A stretch of DNA of 64,000 nucleotides from an uncultured Lachnospiraceae bacterium (GTDB lineage: Bacteria > Bacillota_A > Clostridia > Lachnospirales > Lachnospiraceae): positions 164,950 through 228,949 of the forward strand of contig CATOMC010000001.1 in the NCBI GenBank assembly GCA_951801245.1. The letters are read 5' to 3'. The stretch's first letter is position 1; each line of letters begins with the position of its first letter. The position numbers and the translations under genes are program-made. Positions 26,850 through 36,226 of this stretch are shown one piece after another. The notes beneath the pieces were generated by a model, which was not told the DNA's origin, did no database searches, and saw only the letters and a program-made list of their open reading frames with translations.

Positions 26850-27329
26850 TTACTTATGATACGGTTCTCCCTGGATGATCCGGCAGGCACGATAGATCTG
26901 TTCCAGCAAAACGACCCGCATCAACTGGTGCGGGAACGTCATTTTAGAAAAGCTGACCGCCAGGTCAGCCTTCTTACATACATCCTCATGGAGTCCCAAA
27001 GATCCCCCGATCACAAACTGGATATGACTGTCCCCGGAAATCTGCATCTTCTCTATCATATGTGCAAACTCCTCGGAATCATACATCCTGCCCGCGATCT
27101 CTAATGTTACCACACGGGCATCTTCCTTAAGATGCTTTAGGATCCTGTCGGCTTCTTTCTTTCGGATCAGCGTCTCTTCTGCATCGGATGCCCTATCCGG
27201 CGTCTTTTCATCCTCCACCTGTATGATCTCTAATTTACAATACCGTCCCAGCCGTTTCTCATACTCGGCCGCCGCTTCCCGGTAGAATTTCTCTTTCAGC
27301 CTGCCCACTGTGATTATTGTTATTTTCAT
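26850..27329 (-). CDS. rlmH: 23S rRNA (pseudouridine-1915-N3) methyltransferase
   Basis: A 159-residue SPOUT-fold methyltransferase that modifies pseudouridine 1915 in helix 69 of 23S rRNA using S-adenosylmethionine. The knot region is evident in FVIGGSLGLHEDV and the C-terminal FPHQLMRVVLLEQIYRA, ending in the family tail GEPYHK. The start overlaps the stop of the upstream zinc-ribbon gene by four bases (ATGA), showing translational coupling. Confidence 0.97.
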   Translation of the reverse strand: MKITIITVGRLKEKFYREAAAEYEKRLGRYCKLEIIQVEDEKTPDRASDAEETLIRKKEADRILKHLKEDARVVTLEIAGRMYDSEEFAHMIEKMQISGDSHIQFVIGGSLGLHEDVCKKADLAVSFSKMTFPHQLMRVVLLEQIYRACRIIQGEPYHK

Positions 27330-28162
27330 TTGTCCTCATACAGTTTCTGGTAGTATTCATCCACAAAATGTTCTACGAATGCTTCATCCAGGTTCATGAA
27401 TTTGTCATTGATCAGCGCTTTTATCTTCTCCGCACGAATAAAATATTTCTGCTCTTCCGGCATCACTTCATCGGTAAAGAGTTCACGGTCCAGTTCTTCC
27501 GCATCCAGATTCTCCTCACACCACCTGGTCATCTCCGCAAGCAGAGAATTCTCTGTTTTCGCCTTACTGAACAACACTTTCGAGTTTCGCATGGACAGAA
27601 TACCAAAAATAATGAACAGAATGAACATGGCGCCCATGATGCCGCAGACCATATATTTCGTAATGCCCGCATCGCGGTAAAGCGGCGTCACGTTAAAGAA
27701 GATCAAAAGTACCGCAATAAATCCAATGCCGCCCACTGCAAGCAGCGTATAGGCGGAAGATTTATTGTCCTGCGCCCTTACTGCACTGTTCTGGTAATAA
27801 TGATAAGACACGGCCTGTGTATTATCCTCATCCTCTGCGGGAGCCTCTTCTGCTTCTTCCCTCTCCTGCGTCTGTGCTTCCTGCATCAGAAATATCTGTG
27901 CTGTCTTAACCGCACTTTTTCTGTCACGATGCGCAACCAAAAGTCTATATACATTCTCGTCTTCGTCCTGCATGATCTTCGTCTCAATCTTAGACTCTCC
28001 ATAGCTTAAGAATTCCTGCAGGCGCAGCATCTTGTCGTGTTCGCCGAAAATAAAAGGCTGATAAGCCTCTTCTTCCAGACTTTCCACAAGAGCGACTTTG
28101 CACTCCGCACAGAGTTTGATTCCTTCCCGATACTCATTCTTGCATACAGGACACCAGGGCAT
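27326..28162 (-). CDS. Zinc-ribbon membrane protein of unknown function
   Basis: A 278-residue protein that begins with a zinc ribbon (CPVC near residue 4 and CAEC near 18). Then come a DUF2007-like segment about binding or signalling (about 30-90), an acidic linker and two transmembrane helices at about 135-160 and 170-195. A cytosolic, charged C-terminal part follows. The function is unknown. It is the first gene of a transcript with rlmH and probably pdp, with a good promoter (28226-28254) and AAGGAGGG ribosome site. Confidence 0.7.
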   Translation of the reverse strand: MPWCPVCKNEYREGIKLCAECKVALVESLEEEAYQPFIFGEHDKMLRLQEFLSYGESKIETKIMQDEDENVYRLLVAHRDRKSAVKTAQIFLMQEAQTQEREEAEEAPAEDEDNTQAVSYHYYQNSAVRAQDNKSSAYTLLAVGGIGFIAVLLIFFNVTPLYRDAGITKYMVCGIMGAMFILFIIFGILSMRNSKVLFSKAKTENSLLAEMTRWCEENLDAEELDRELFTDEVMPEEQKYFIRAEKIKALINDKFMNLDEAFVEHFVDEYYQKLYEDK

Positions 28163-28225
28163 GACCGCACCCTCCTTATCTCATGAATTGGAAAACTTGT
28201 CCAAAAAACCTATTTGTACGGTTCT

Positions 28226-28254
28226 ATTTTATTATCATTTTGTACGAAATGCAA
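28226..28254 (-). promoter_or_regulatory. SigA-type promoter of zinc-ribbon/rlmH/pdp run
   Basis: On the minus strand TTGCAT (28254-28249), 17 bases, TAAAAT (28231-28226). It lies about 65 bases upstream of the zinc-ribbon gene. Confidence 0.65.
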
Positions 28255-28265
28255 CCATATCTGCC

Positions 28266-29420
28266 TTATTTTAATAATTCTCTTATGCCCTGGTTTTTGT
28301 TGTCCGATTTGTCGATGTCCATACACAGCGAAGAATCATCTCTGTTCTGCCATACAGAGCATTCACCGATGGCGCTCATATCCCGCCACAGCGTAAAGAC
28401 TCCCTTATCTGCGATGCCATTCCATTCTTCCAAATTACCCACGTAATCCACTGTGTTGGCATACATTTCTCCGTCATAGAGACCGCCGCTAAAATTGCCC
28501 ACCACATTCTGCAGGATTCTGGTATGGCCTTCTAATTTGGACACATCTACTTCAAAGTGTTCCGCTCCTTCACCGTTTGGCAGATCGTCTGCCCATGTGC
28601 CGCTGTAACTGTGCGCCATATACTTACCCATGGCATTGGTCTTGTTGCGCTGTCCGATATAGAACCGGAACCAGTTGCCATTACCGCTTCTTACCCCATG
28701 GCTCCAGTCACCGTAATAATAGCTGTTTTTCTCATAAATCGCCAGTCCCTTGCCGTTTGGCCGTCCATCTGCGTCTACATCGCCCTGATAATAGAACTTT
28801 CCGGTGTTCTCCAGTTCCTTGGACAGCTTCACATAACGTTTCAGATGTGCCAGATCCCAGATCGCATCCTGATCATTGTCCGCAAAGTAAGGTAACGCTT
28901 CGTTTAAGATAAATTCTTTGGTATAAGCCTCGTCGCTTTCATCTTCTATATCAACTACCACTGCAGTCTTATCACCGTCCGCCGCTTCCGGTTCTTCTTC
29001 GGGTGCCGTCTCTTCTTCCTCTTCTTTGTCCGCCTCCTCTTTCTCTTCTTGTGTCGTCTCCTTATCGGAAGGCGTTACCACGACTGCCTCGGAAGTTTTC
29101 TCATTGTCTGCCTCATTTTCTTTGTCCTTCTGTTCCTGTGCATAGTCCGTGATATTCTGCTGCAGATCCACATTCGCTTCCGTCTGTCTGGAAGCCCTGC
29201 GGGACGGCATAAACACCAGAAGGACAAGAATACAGATCAACAGTACCACAATGATCCCCATAAGCACTGTCGTCATGTAGGGTTTTTGCAGAAAATCATG
29301 CAGACCGCCCGCTTCTTCCGTCTCCTCTTCCGGCTCATTTAAATCTACCACCTCAAGCCCGTCTTCCTCTTTGGAGGGATGGTCTTTTTCATTCTTATTG
29401 TTTCGCTCCATCAAATTCAT
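28266..29420 (-). CDS. Membrane-anchored MORN-repeat protein
   Basis: A 384-residue protein with a short cytosolic N-terminus, one transmembrane helix at about 50-70 and a long Glu/Thr/Lys-rich linker. The C-terminal half (about 205-340) contains MORN-like repeats: GKFYYQGDVDADGRPNGKG, YYYGDWSHGVRSGNG and YSGTWADDLPNGEG. MORN repeats bind lipids or act as structural hairpins; here the domain would be outside the cell. No function is known. The only ribosome site (GGAAAGG) is 12-13 bases before the ATG, rather far. It is followed at its 3' end by the promoter of the next transcript. Confidence 0.75.
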   Translation of the reverse strand: MNLMERNNKNEKDHPSKEEDGLEVVDLNEPEEETEEAGGLHDFLQKPYMTTVLMGIIVVLLICILVLLVFMPSRRASRQTEANVDLQQNITDYAQEQKDKENEADNEKTSEAVVVTPSDKETTQEEKEEADKEEEEETAPEEEPEAADGDKTAVVVDIEDESDEAYTKEFILNEALPYFADNDQDAIWDLAHLKRYVKLSKELENTGKFYYQGDVDADGRPNGKGLAIYEKNSYYYGDWSHGVRSGNGNWFRFYIGQRNKTNAMGKYMAHSYSGTWADDLPNGEGAEHFEVDVSKLEGHTRILQNVVGNFSGGLYDGEMYANTVDYVGNLEEWNGIADKGVFTLWRDMSAIGECSVWQNRDDSSLCMDIDKSDNKNQGIRELLK

Positions 29421-29604
29421 ATATCACACATACCTTTCCGAGGCCATACCTCATGCAAATCCTTAAAGATACCTTTACATTGCCTGATGATTCTTCTATC
29501 TTACCGGATAATCCTTAAGAAGCCTCATACAATTTATTAAGAATTTCTTAGTTCAGTCAAGGATCCCACCGCAAACAACGGGCATCAGACTTCCTTTGAC
29601 ATAG

Positions 29605-29636
29605 AAAGTCTGCCAACCATACCGGCGGCAGACTTT
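29605..29636 (-). terminator. Stem-loop terminator after nfnB
   Basis: AAAGTCTGCC (29605-29614) pairs with GGCAGACTTT (29627-29636), a 10-bp perfect stem with a 12-base loop. On the minus strand a weak U-rich stretch follows. It lies 30 bases beyond the nfnB stop. Confidence 0.7.
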
Positions 29637-29665
29637 TGTGTACTTTCTACTTTGTAATTTCCCGA

Positions 29666-31057
29666 TTATTTGCCGGAAAGATATGCATCAATCCCTTTTG
29701 CGGCCGCTTTGCCTGCTCCCATGGCAAGAATCACCGTTGCAGCGCCGGTCACCGCGTCACCGCCGGCATAAACACCCTCTTTGGTCGTCTTACCAAAATC
29801 TTCCTCCGCCACAATACACTTATGCTTATTGACTTCAAGTCCCTTCGTTGTAGAAGAGATCAGCGGATTCGGGGACGTTCCCAGCGACATGATGACGGTA
29901 TCCACCTCCATCACAAAATCGGAACCTTTGATCTCCACCGGACGCCGTCTGCCGGATGCATCCGGCTCACCCAGTTCCATCCGCACACATTTCATGCCGG
30001 ATACCCAGCCGTTTTCATCTGCCAGAATCTCTGTGGGGTTGGTGAGCAGATCAAAGATGATCCCCTCTTCTTTCGCATGATGCACCTCCTCCACACGTGC
30101 AGGAAGTTCTTCCTCACTGCGTCGGTACACAATATGCACCTCTGCGCCGAGACGAAGCGCCGTTCTGGCGGCATCCATGGCCACGTTGCCACCGCCCACG
30201 ACTGCCACCTTCTGTCCACGCATGATAGGCGTGTTGGATTCCTCGTCAAATGCCTTCATCAGATTACTTCTGGTCAGATATTCGTTTGCAGAGAATACAC
30301 CTAGCGCCTGCTCTCCCGGAATCCCCATGAATTTGGGTAGTCCTGCACCGGAGCCAATGAAGACCGCGTCAAATCCTTCCTCTGTCATCAGTTCATCGAT
30401 GGTGACGGACTTGCCGACTACCACGTTTGTCTCAATCTTAACGCCGAGAGATTTCACATTTTCAATCTCTTTGGCCACCACATCCTGCTTGGGCAGACGG
30501 AATTCCGGAATGCCATATACGAGTACGCCGCCGGGCTCATGGAGTGCTTCAAAAATAGTCACCTCATACCCCATCTTCGCCAGATCCCCCGCGCAGGTAA
30601 GTCCTGCCGGTCCGGAACCGATAACGGCTACTTTCTGGTTCTTCTTCTCCTTTGCGCCTTCCGGCTTGATATGATTCTCTCTGGCCCAATCGGCTACAAA
30701 ACGTTCCAGCTTACCAATGGAAATGGACTCGCCCTTGATGCCGCGGATACATTTGCCCTCACACTGGCTCTCCTGCGGGCATACACGTCCGCAGACCGCA
30801 GGAAGCGCTGACGCCTCGCTGATCACCTGGTAAGCGGCGGCAATATCGCCATCCTTCACCTTCTCGATAAATCCCGGAATATCGATAGCTACCGGGCATC
30901 CTTTGATACACTGGGCGTTCTTACAGTTGATGCAGCGAGATGCCTCGCACATTGCCTCTTCCTTATCATAGCCCAGACACACTTCTTCAAAATTCGCTGC
31001 ACGTACCTTCGCGTCCTGTTCACGGACAGGTACTTTCTTTAATACATCTGTTGTCAT
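29666..31057 (-). CDS. nfnB: NfnB-type large subunit (GltD-like), ferredoxin:NADP transhydrogenase
   Basis: A 463-residue flavoprotein with the GltD fold. N-terminal Cys clusters (CINCKNAQCIKGCP and CGRVCPQESQCEGKC) bind two [4Fe-4S] centres, FAD binds at GSGPAGLTCAGDL and NADPH at GGGNVAMDAART. With the adjacent smaller subunit this matches NfnAB, which couples NADH and reduced ferredoxin to reduction of two NADP by electron bifurcation. It overlaps nfnA by four bases. A stand-alone glutamate synthase small chain is the alternative, but the NfnA-like partner argues strongly against it. Confidence 0.9.
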   Translation of the reverse strand: MTTDVLKKVPVREQDAKVRAANFEEVCLGYDKEEAMCEASRCINCKNAQCIKGCPVAIDIPGFIEKVKDGDIAAAYQVISEASALPAVCGRVCPQESQCEGKCIRGIKGESISIGKLERFVADWARENHIKPEGAKEKKNQKVAVIGSGPAGLTCAGDLAKMGYEVTIFEALHEPGGVLVYGIPEFRLPKQDVVAKEIENVKSLGVKIETNVVVGKSVTIDELMTEEGFDAVFIGSGAGLPKFMGIPGEQALGVFSANEYLTRSNLMKAFDEESNTPIMRGQKVAVVGGGNVAMDAARTALRLGAEVHIVYRRSEEELPARVEEVHHAKEEGIIFDLLTNPTEILADENGWVSGMKCVRMELGEPDASGRRRPVEIKGSDFVMEVDTVIMSLGTSPNPLISSTTKGLEVNKHKCIVAEEDFGKTTKEGVYAGGDAVTGAATVILAMGAGKAAAKGIDAYLSGK

Positions 31058-31947
31058 GATTCATTCCCTCCGCAGTTTCCGCATCCGCCATGATGGGTAT
31101 CCCCCTCTTTGGCCTTCAAAAATGCTCTGCCTTCCCGTGTCTTATACATCTGCTGGCGTTTCATCGCCTGATCGAAATCTACCTTGTGTCCGTCAAATTC
31201 CGGCCCGTCCACACAGGCAAACTTCACTTCGCCATCCACCGTCAGACGGCATGCACCGCACATACCGGTACCGTCCACCATAATCGGATTCATGCTGACA
31301 ACGGTAGGAAGATCATATTTCTTAGTCGTCAGGCAGACAAATTTCATCATGATCATGGGACCGATGGCAACGCATACATCGTACTGCTTTCCTTCTCTTT
31401 CGATCAGATCCTCGATGACCTTCGTTACCATGCCGCTTCGCCCATAAGAACCGTCATCTGTGGTAATATAGAGATTCCCGGCCACAGCCTTCATCTCTTC
31501 TTCCATGATGAGCAGATCCTTTGTCTTGGCTCCCACGATCACGTCTGCATCGATGCCTCTTTCGTGAAGCCATTTAACCTGCGGATAGACCGGCGCCGTA
31601 CCAAGTCCTCCCGCCACAAAAAGGATTCTTTTATTCTTAAGACTGTCAGGGTCTTCGTTCACAAACTCAGAGGCACAGCCAAGCGGCCCTACAAAATCAT
31701 GGAAACTGTCACCGGTCTGCAAATGCCGCATCATTTCTGTGGCGCCTCCTACCACTTGGAATACGATCGTTACCACGCCTTCGTCTTTGTCGTAATCACA
31801 GATTGTCAGAGGAATACGCTCCCCCTCTTCATCCATCCTGACGATCACGAACTGTCCCGGCTGACAGGACTTTGCCACACGAGGCGCTTCCACGTCCATG
31901 AGGTAGATGTTCGTCGTCAGTTCTTCTGCTTTTATGATCTTATACAT
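31054..31947 (-). CDS. nfnA: NfnA-type small subunit, ferredoxin:NADP transhydrogenase
   Basis: A 297-residue ferredoxin reductase-like protein: an FAD-binding barrel (CQPGQFVIVRMDEEGERIPLT), an NAD-binding domain (FVAGGLGTAPVYPQ) and a C-terminal [2Fe-2S] site in DGTGMCGACRLTVDG with a further Cys in KFACVDGPEFDGH. This is the layout of NfnA and of dihydroorotate dehydrogenase electron-transfer subunits; the adjacent GltD-like gene identifies it as NfnA. The C-terminus adds a Gly/His/Cys-rich tail (HHGGCGNCGG), possibly an extra metal site. GGAGG eight bases before the ATG at 31947 sets the start. Confidence 0.9.
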   Translation of the reverse strand: MYKIIKAEELTTNIYLMDVEAPRVAKSCQPGQFVIVRMDEEGERIPLTICDYDKDEGVVTIVFQVVGGATEMMRHLQTGDSFHDFVGPLGCASEFVNEDPDSLKNKRILFVAGGLGTAPVYPQVKWLHERGIDADVIVGAKTKDLLIMEEEMKAVAGNLYITTDDGSYGRSGMVTKVIEDLIEREGKQYDVCVAIGPMIMMKFVCLTTKKYDLPTVVSMNPIMVDGTGMCGACRLTVDGEVKFACVDGPEFDGHKVDFDQAMKRQQMYKTREGRAFLKAKEGDTHHGGCGNCGGNES

Positions 31948-32014
31948 CTTAATATCCTCCCTGATCAAGATCCCCTTGTCTGTTACAATCGGTTTCATTT
32001 CTTATCCGTAGACT

Positions 32015-32043
32015 ATAATATCGGAACTTTCGACAGTTTGCAA
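32015..32043 (-). promoter_or_regulatory. SigA-type promoter of nfnA-nfnB
   Basis: On the minus strand TTGCAA (32043-32038), 17 bases, TATTAT (32020-32015). It gives a leader of about 60 bases to the nfnA ATG. Confidence 0.65.
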
Positions 32044-32048
32044 TAGTT

Positions 32049-33494
32049 TTATATTGGATTTGCCACAAAGTTTCCTTTCTCATCATAGCTTAACTGCGCA
32101 GAATCTCCCGTATAGACCTGCACCAGGAATACTTTATCCGTACGGCTCAGGATCCCTGTCCCGTCATCATAATACTCATAAATCGTATAATAATCCTGTC
32201 CGCCCACAAGCAGTACGGAACTGAACTGATAACTCAGCGTGCCCACCTGACGCTTGTTGCGTCCCGTCACATCCTCCAGGTACTCTGTCTCCACCAGCCG
32301 CATCACTAGGTTATTGACAGCCTGGCTTGTGGTGATAGCCCCCCGCAGTCTCAATATGTAGGTACGCATGGTCACCTCACTGGAGATACCTTCCTCACTG
32401 ATATTCACGAATTTAAAAAGCGTCTTCCCAAGGGGCATGGGAATGGGTCCCGTATAGGGAACACTGTCCGATGTGGGTTCCGATTCGTCTGTCGTGTAAT
32501 AAATCTTACAGCCTTCTGTCTCCTCCACCGCAATCATCATGGCATGGGAATACTCCCCGCTGTATAACTCTACCTCCGGCGCCGTAGGGACAGAAAGATT
32601 GATGGTATAAGTCTTGGTGACTACTTCACTCTCGATCCCATAGTCGTTGACAAAAAAAGCGCTGATCGTGTATTCCCCCGTCTCCAGGAAAATAGGCGCC
32701 GTATAAATCTGGCTATGCTTATCGGGCATGGATCCGTCCGTGGTATAGTAAATCGTACCCGCCGTATTGGAACTTAATTTCAGCGGGATCACTTCCGCGT
32801 AACTGCCTTCTACATAACTGAATTCCGGCTCCATGGCCAGATAACTCTGAAACATTGTCACGATCCTCTCATCCGGACAGCTTCGCAAAAGTTCATTGAT
32901 CTTATCATACGCTCCCATGTTCGCATAGATGGTAACCGTTTTGTCATAAGCCTCTTCCACATCTTCGGAGGTATAGCTCTCTTCTCCTATAATACGCATT
33001 AACGCAGACAATGCCGCTTCGTTATCACCCTGCAAATAATAATAATCCGCTTCCAGAAACAGAAGCTGAGCCACTTCCGGATATCTCACATAGGCGGCCT
33101 CCAGACAGGCAATGGCTTCCCCGTAAGAGCCCCTTTCCGCATACGACTTGGCCTTATCCATCTGAAAGTCAACCGTCTGCACATGATAGAAATAAAGTCC
33201 ATAAGATATCAGGGCAACCACAAACAACAATGCAAGGCTTACGACGACCCATATCCGTTTGCTGCGGACTCCTGCCTGCCCTGCTTTATCGGGCGGCATC
33301 ATATCTGTGCTGTCCCCGACTGGCATTTCTTCTGTGTCTTTCCCCTCCTGCATGGATGCCAGTGTGGACAGCGTCTCTGTTATGCTGTTTTCTATTTCAG
33401 GCTCAAAATCCGGAACGATCCGAATCTCTTCTCCGCAATTCTCACAGATCAGATAGCCTTCTTTGAGTTCATTTCCGCAATGGGGGCACTTCAT
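32049..33494 (-). CDS. Zinc-ribbon, TPR and chitobiase-C-type repeat protein
   Basis: A 481-residue protein. It starts with a zinc ribbon (CPHC and CENC in the first 22 residues), then has a transmembrane helix at about 82-105, TPR-like helices at about 115-215 and two repeats of the CHB_HEX_C_1 type: IYYTTDGSMPDKHSQIYTAP and IYYTTDESEPTSDSVPYTGP. The last 90 residues form a further globular domain. These repeats are beta-sandwich modules often found in secreted proteins; the topology (cytosolic ribbon, outside repeats) is inferred. The function is unknown. It lies between folD and nfnA on the same strand. Confidence 0.75.
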   Translation of the reverse strand: MKCPHCGNELKEGYLICENCGEEIRIVPDFEPEIENSITETLSTLASMQEGKDTEEMPVGDSTDMMPPDKAGQAGVRSKRIWVVVSLALLFVVALISYGLYFYHVQTVDFQMDKAKSYAERGSYGEAIACLEAAYVRYPEVAQLLFLEADYYYLQGDNEAALSALMRIIGEESYTSEDVEEAYDKTVTIYANMGAYDKINELLRSCPDERIVTMFQSYLAMEPEFSYVEGSYAEVIPLKLSSNTAGTIYYTTDGSMPDKHSQIYTAPIFLETGEYTISAFFVNDYGIESEVVTKTYTINLSVPTAPEVELYSGEYSHAMMIAVEETEGCKIYYTTDESEPTSDSVPYTGPIPMPLGKTLFKFVNISEEGISSEVTMRTYILRLRGAITTSQAVNNLVMRLVETEYLEDVTGRNKRQVGTLSYQFSSVLLVGGQDYYTIYEYYDDGTGILSRTDKVFLVQVYTGDSAQLSYDEKGNFVANPI

Positions 33495-33526
33495 AGGCCG
33501 TTCCCTCTTTCTACTTTAGCTGGTCG

Positions 33527-34369
33527 TCACTGTAGCTCTATCGACCGGACACAATTATACATCAGCATAGCGATGGTCATAGGCCCTACGCCACCGGGAA
33601 CCGGCGTGATTGCACTGCATACAGGCGATACATCTTCATAGTCCACATCACCACACAACTTATTGTTTTCATTGCGGTGGATTCCTACATCGATCACCAC
33701 TGCACCATCTTTCACATATTCTTTTGTTATCATTTTGGGCCTGCCGATCGCTACGATCAGAATGTCCGCCCGGCGTGTGACCTCCTTCAAATCATGGGTT
33801 TTGGAATGGGTCACCGTCACAGTGCCGTTTTCTCGAAGAAGCAGGATTGCCATCGGTTTGCCGACAATATTACTCCTTCCTATGACTACACATTCCTTCC
33901 CTGCGATCTCGATGTGAGAGCGCTTTAGAAGTTCGATGATCCCGGCCGGCGTGCAGGATACAAATCCCGGCTGGCCTATACAGAGTGCACCTACACTCTG
34001 CGGATGGAAACCGTCCACATCTTTCTTCGGATCGATTGCCTGAATCACGGCGTCCTCATCAATATGTCCCGGAAGCGGAAGCTGTACTAAGATGCCGTTT
34101 ACCTGGGGATTATGGTTTAACTCATCGATCAGGGCAAGCAGCTTCTCCTGAGAAGTCTGCTCTGGCAGTTCATAGGCAAGCGATTCAATCCCTACATAGG
34201 CACATGCCTTCTTTTTATTTCCAACGTACACACTGGATGCCGGGTCTGCACCCACCTGGATGACGGCAAGACACACGGTGGTTCCCTGCGCTTTTAATCC
34301 GGCAACTTTTTCTTTTACTTCATCCTTGATCTGTGCAGAAATCATTTTCCCGTCAATAATCTGTGGCAT
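33527..34369 (-). CDS. folD: Methylenetetrahydrofolate dehydrogenase / cyclohydrolase
   Basis: A 280-residue bifunctional enzyme that interconverts 5,10-methylene-, methenyl- and 10-formyl-THF, using NADP(H). The catalytic Lys is in YVGNKKKACAYVGI; GILVQLPLPGHID and the C-terminal PVPGGVGPMTIAML are the family signatures, and VIGRSNIVGKPMA binds the cofactor. It follows fhs by about 100 bases and completes the formyl-to-methylene branch of C1 metabolism. Confidence 0.96.
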   Translation of the reverse strand: MPQIIDGKMISAQIKDEVKEKVAGLKAQGTTVCLAVIQVGADPASSVYVGNKKKACAYVGIESLAYELPEQTSQEKLLALIDELNHNPQVNGILVQLPLPGHIDEDAVIQAIDPKKDVDGFHPQSVGALCIGQPGFVSCTPAGIIELLKRSHIEIAGKECVVIGRSNIVGKPMAILLLRENGTVTVTHSKTHDLKEVTRRADILIVAIGRPKMITKEYVKDGAVVIDVGIHRNENNKLCGDVDYEDVSPVCSAITPVPGGVGPMTIAMLMYNCVRSIELQ

Positions 34370-34402
34370 ACTGTAATTCTCCCTTCTGTCTTATAACCAA
34401 AT

Positions 34403-34464
34403 AGGTAATTGTGAAACTTGTCTCAATGCTGCAATTGCTTAATACAACCAAACTGCAATTACCT
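34403..34464. repeat. Inverted AGGTAATTG/CAATTACCT pair between fhs and folD
   Basis: AGGTAATTG (34403-34411) and CAATTACCT (34456-34464) are perfect inverted repeats. Between them is a GCAATTGC palindrome, so the motif (T)GCAATT(A/G)C occurs three times in about 60 bases. It lies just upstream of folD and just downstream of fhs; it may be an operator or a structural element. No matching regulator is evident. Confidence 0.45.
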
Positions 34465-34470
34465 CATATA

Positions 34471-36141
34471 TTAAAATAGTCCTGTTATCTTACTGTTATC
34501 TTCCAGATCGATCTGATATGCGGCAGGCTTTTTGGGTAAACCGGGCATTGTCATCACATCGCCGGTCAGTACCACCACAAACCCGGCGCCTGCAGACACG
34601 TATGCCTCCCGCACACGCATCTCAAACCCTACCGGTCTGCCAAGCAGACTCGGATTATCGGACAGAGAATATTGTGTTTTGGCCATACACACCGGCAGAT
34701 TCCCAAAGCCCATCTTACTAAGCTGCTCAAGCTGCCTTCTGGCCGCCGGTGCGTAAGAGACACTGCCGGCACCATAAATCTGTGACGCCACCGTCTCAAT
34801 CTTTTCCATAAGCGACATTTCGTCTTCATAAAGGGGCTGAAAGCGGCTTTCTTTGTTCTCGAGTGTATGCAGCACTTTCTCCGCCAGCATAAGGCCGCCT
34901 TCGCCGCCCTTCTCCCATACTTTGGCCAGCGCGAACTCACAATTTCTGTCTTCGCAGAACTTCTGCACATAAGAAATCTCTGCCTGCGTATCCGATACGA
35001 AAGCATTTAAGGCAACCACCACCGGCACGCCGTATTTATGTAAGTTCTCGATATGTTTCTCCAGATTGACAATACCGTCTTGCAGCGCTTTCACATTCTC
35101 TTGTGAAAGGTTATCTCTTGGCACGCCGCCATTGTATTTCAGTGCCCGGATCGTGGCCACGAGCACCACGGCATCCGGCTTAAGACCCGCCATACGGCAT
35201 TTGATATCAAAAAACTTCTCGGCCCCCAGATCCGCGCCGAAACCTGCTTCCGTGATCACATAGTCCGCCATCTTTAAGGCCGCTTTGGTGGCTCTGACGG
35301 AATTACAGCCGTGTGCTATATTGGCAAAGGGGCCGCCGTGTACCAGAGCGGGCGTATGCTCCAGCGTCTGGATCAGATTCGGTTTCATGGCGTCTTTCAA
35401 AAGCGCCGCCATGGCGCCTACCGCCTGCAGGTCGCCAGCCGTCACCGGCTCCCCCTGGAACGTATAAGCGACAATGATCTTTCCCAGCCGTTCTTTTAAA
35501 TCTTTGATATCTGTGGCAAGACAAAGTATGGCCATGATCTCGGACGCCACCGTGATCACAAAATGGTCTTCCCGCACCATACCGTCAGCCTTACTGCCAA
35601 GGCCCACGACCACGTTCCTTAAGGCCCTGTCATTCATATCAAGACATCTTTTCCAGACAATCTGTCTGGGATCGATGCCCAGTTCATTGCCCTGCTGGAT
35701 GTGATTATCCAAAAGCGCGGCCAGCAGATTATTGGCAGAAGTAATGGCATGAAAATCACCCGTAAAATGAAGATTTAAATCCTCCATAGGCACCACCTGG
35801 GCGTATCCGCCGCCGGCAGCACCTCCCTTAATCCCAAAGCAGGGTCCCAGAGAAGGCTCCCTAAGCGCAATGACTGCCTTTTTGCCCAGCCGGTCAAAAG
35901 CCTGGCCGAGTCCTACCGTAATAGTCGTCTTGCCTTCTCCTGCCGGTGTGGGGTTGATGGCCGTCACAAGAATCAGTCTGCCGTCCTGCCGGTCCTTGCC
36001 TGCCTCTATGTATGCATCTGATATTTTTGCTTTATACTTCCCGTAAAGTTCCAGATCATCTGCCGCAATACCAATCCGTTCGGCCACATCGGTAATGGGA
36101 ATCAGTTCAGCCTCCTGTGCGATCTCAATATCTGTCTTCAT
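34471..36141 (-). CDS. fhs: Formate-tetrahydrofolate ligase
   Basis: A 556-residue enzyme that joins formate and THF with ATP to give 10-formyl-THF, the entry to the methyl branch of the Wood-Ljungdahl pathway in acetogens and a C1 source elsewhere. The P-loop [15 protein letters not shown] lies near residue 60, and [26 protein letters not shown] is the family signature. The frame opens at 36186, but GGCGG is placed for the ATG at 36141, which gives the usual [11 protein letters not shown] start. Together with folD and the folate ligase it forms a C1 set; presence alone does not prove acetogenesis. Confidence 0.96.
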   Translation of the reverse strand: MKTDIEIAQEAELIPITDVAERIGIAADDLELYGKYKAKISDAYIEAGKDRQDGRLILVTAINPTPAGEGKTTITVGLGQAFDRLGKKAVIALREPSLGPCFGIKGGAAGGGYAQVVPMEDLNLHFTGDFHAITSANNLLAALLDNHIQQGNELGIDPRQIVWKRCLDMNDRALRNVVVGLGSKADGMVREDHFVITVASEIMAILCLATDIKDLKERLGKIIVAYTFQGEPVTAGDLQAVGAMAALLKDAMKPNLIQTLEHTPALVHGGPFANIAHGCNSVRATKAALKMADYVITEAGFGADLGAEKFFDIKCRMAGLKPDAVVLVATIRALKYNGGVPRDNLSQENVKALQDGIVNLEKHIENLHKYGVPVVVALNAFVSDTQAEISYVQKFCEDRNCEFALAKVWEKGGEGGLMLAEKVLHTLENKESRFQPLYEDEMSLMEKIETVASQIYGAGSVSYAPAARRQLEQLSKMGFGNLPVCMAKTQYSLSDNPSLLGRPVGFEMRVREAYVSAGAGFVVVLTGDVMTMPGLPKKPAAYQIDLEDNSKITGLF

Positions 36142-36226
36142 TGCTGCATCCGCCTTTCTGTTATGACAGCATTCCCGCCAGGACATCCTGTCAGAATCAT
36201 GCTCTCTTAACGCTTTTATGCTGTTA

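Noticed and set aside
31090..32046. A 318-codon plus-strand open frame
   Set aside because: It is antisense to nfnA, whose motifs are clear, and it extends into the nfnA promoter. No start signal or family is recognisable.
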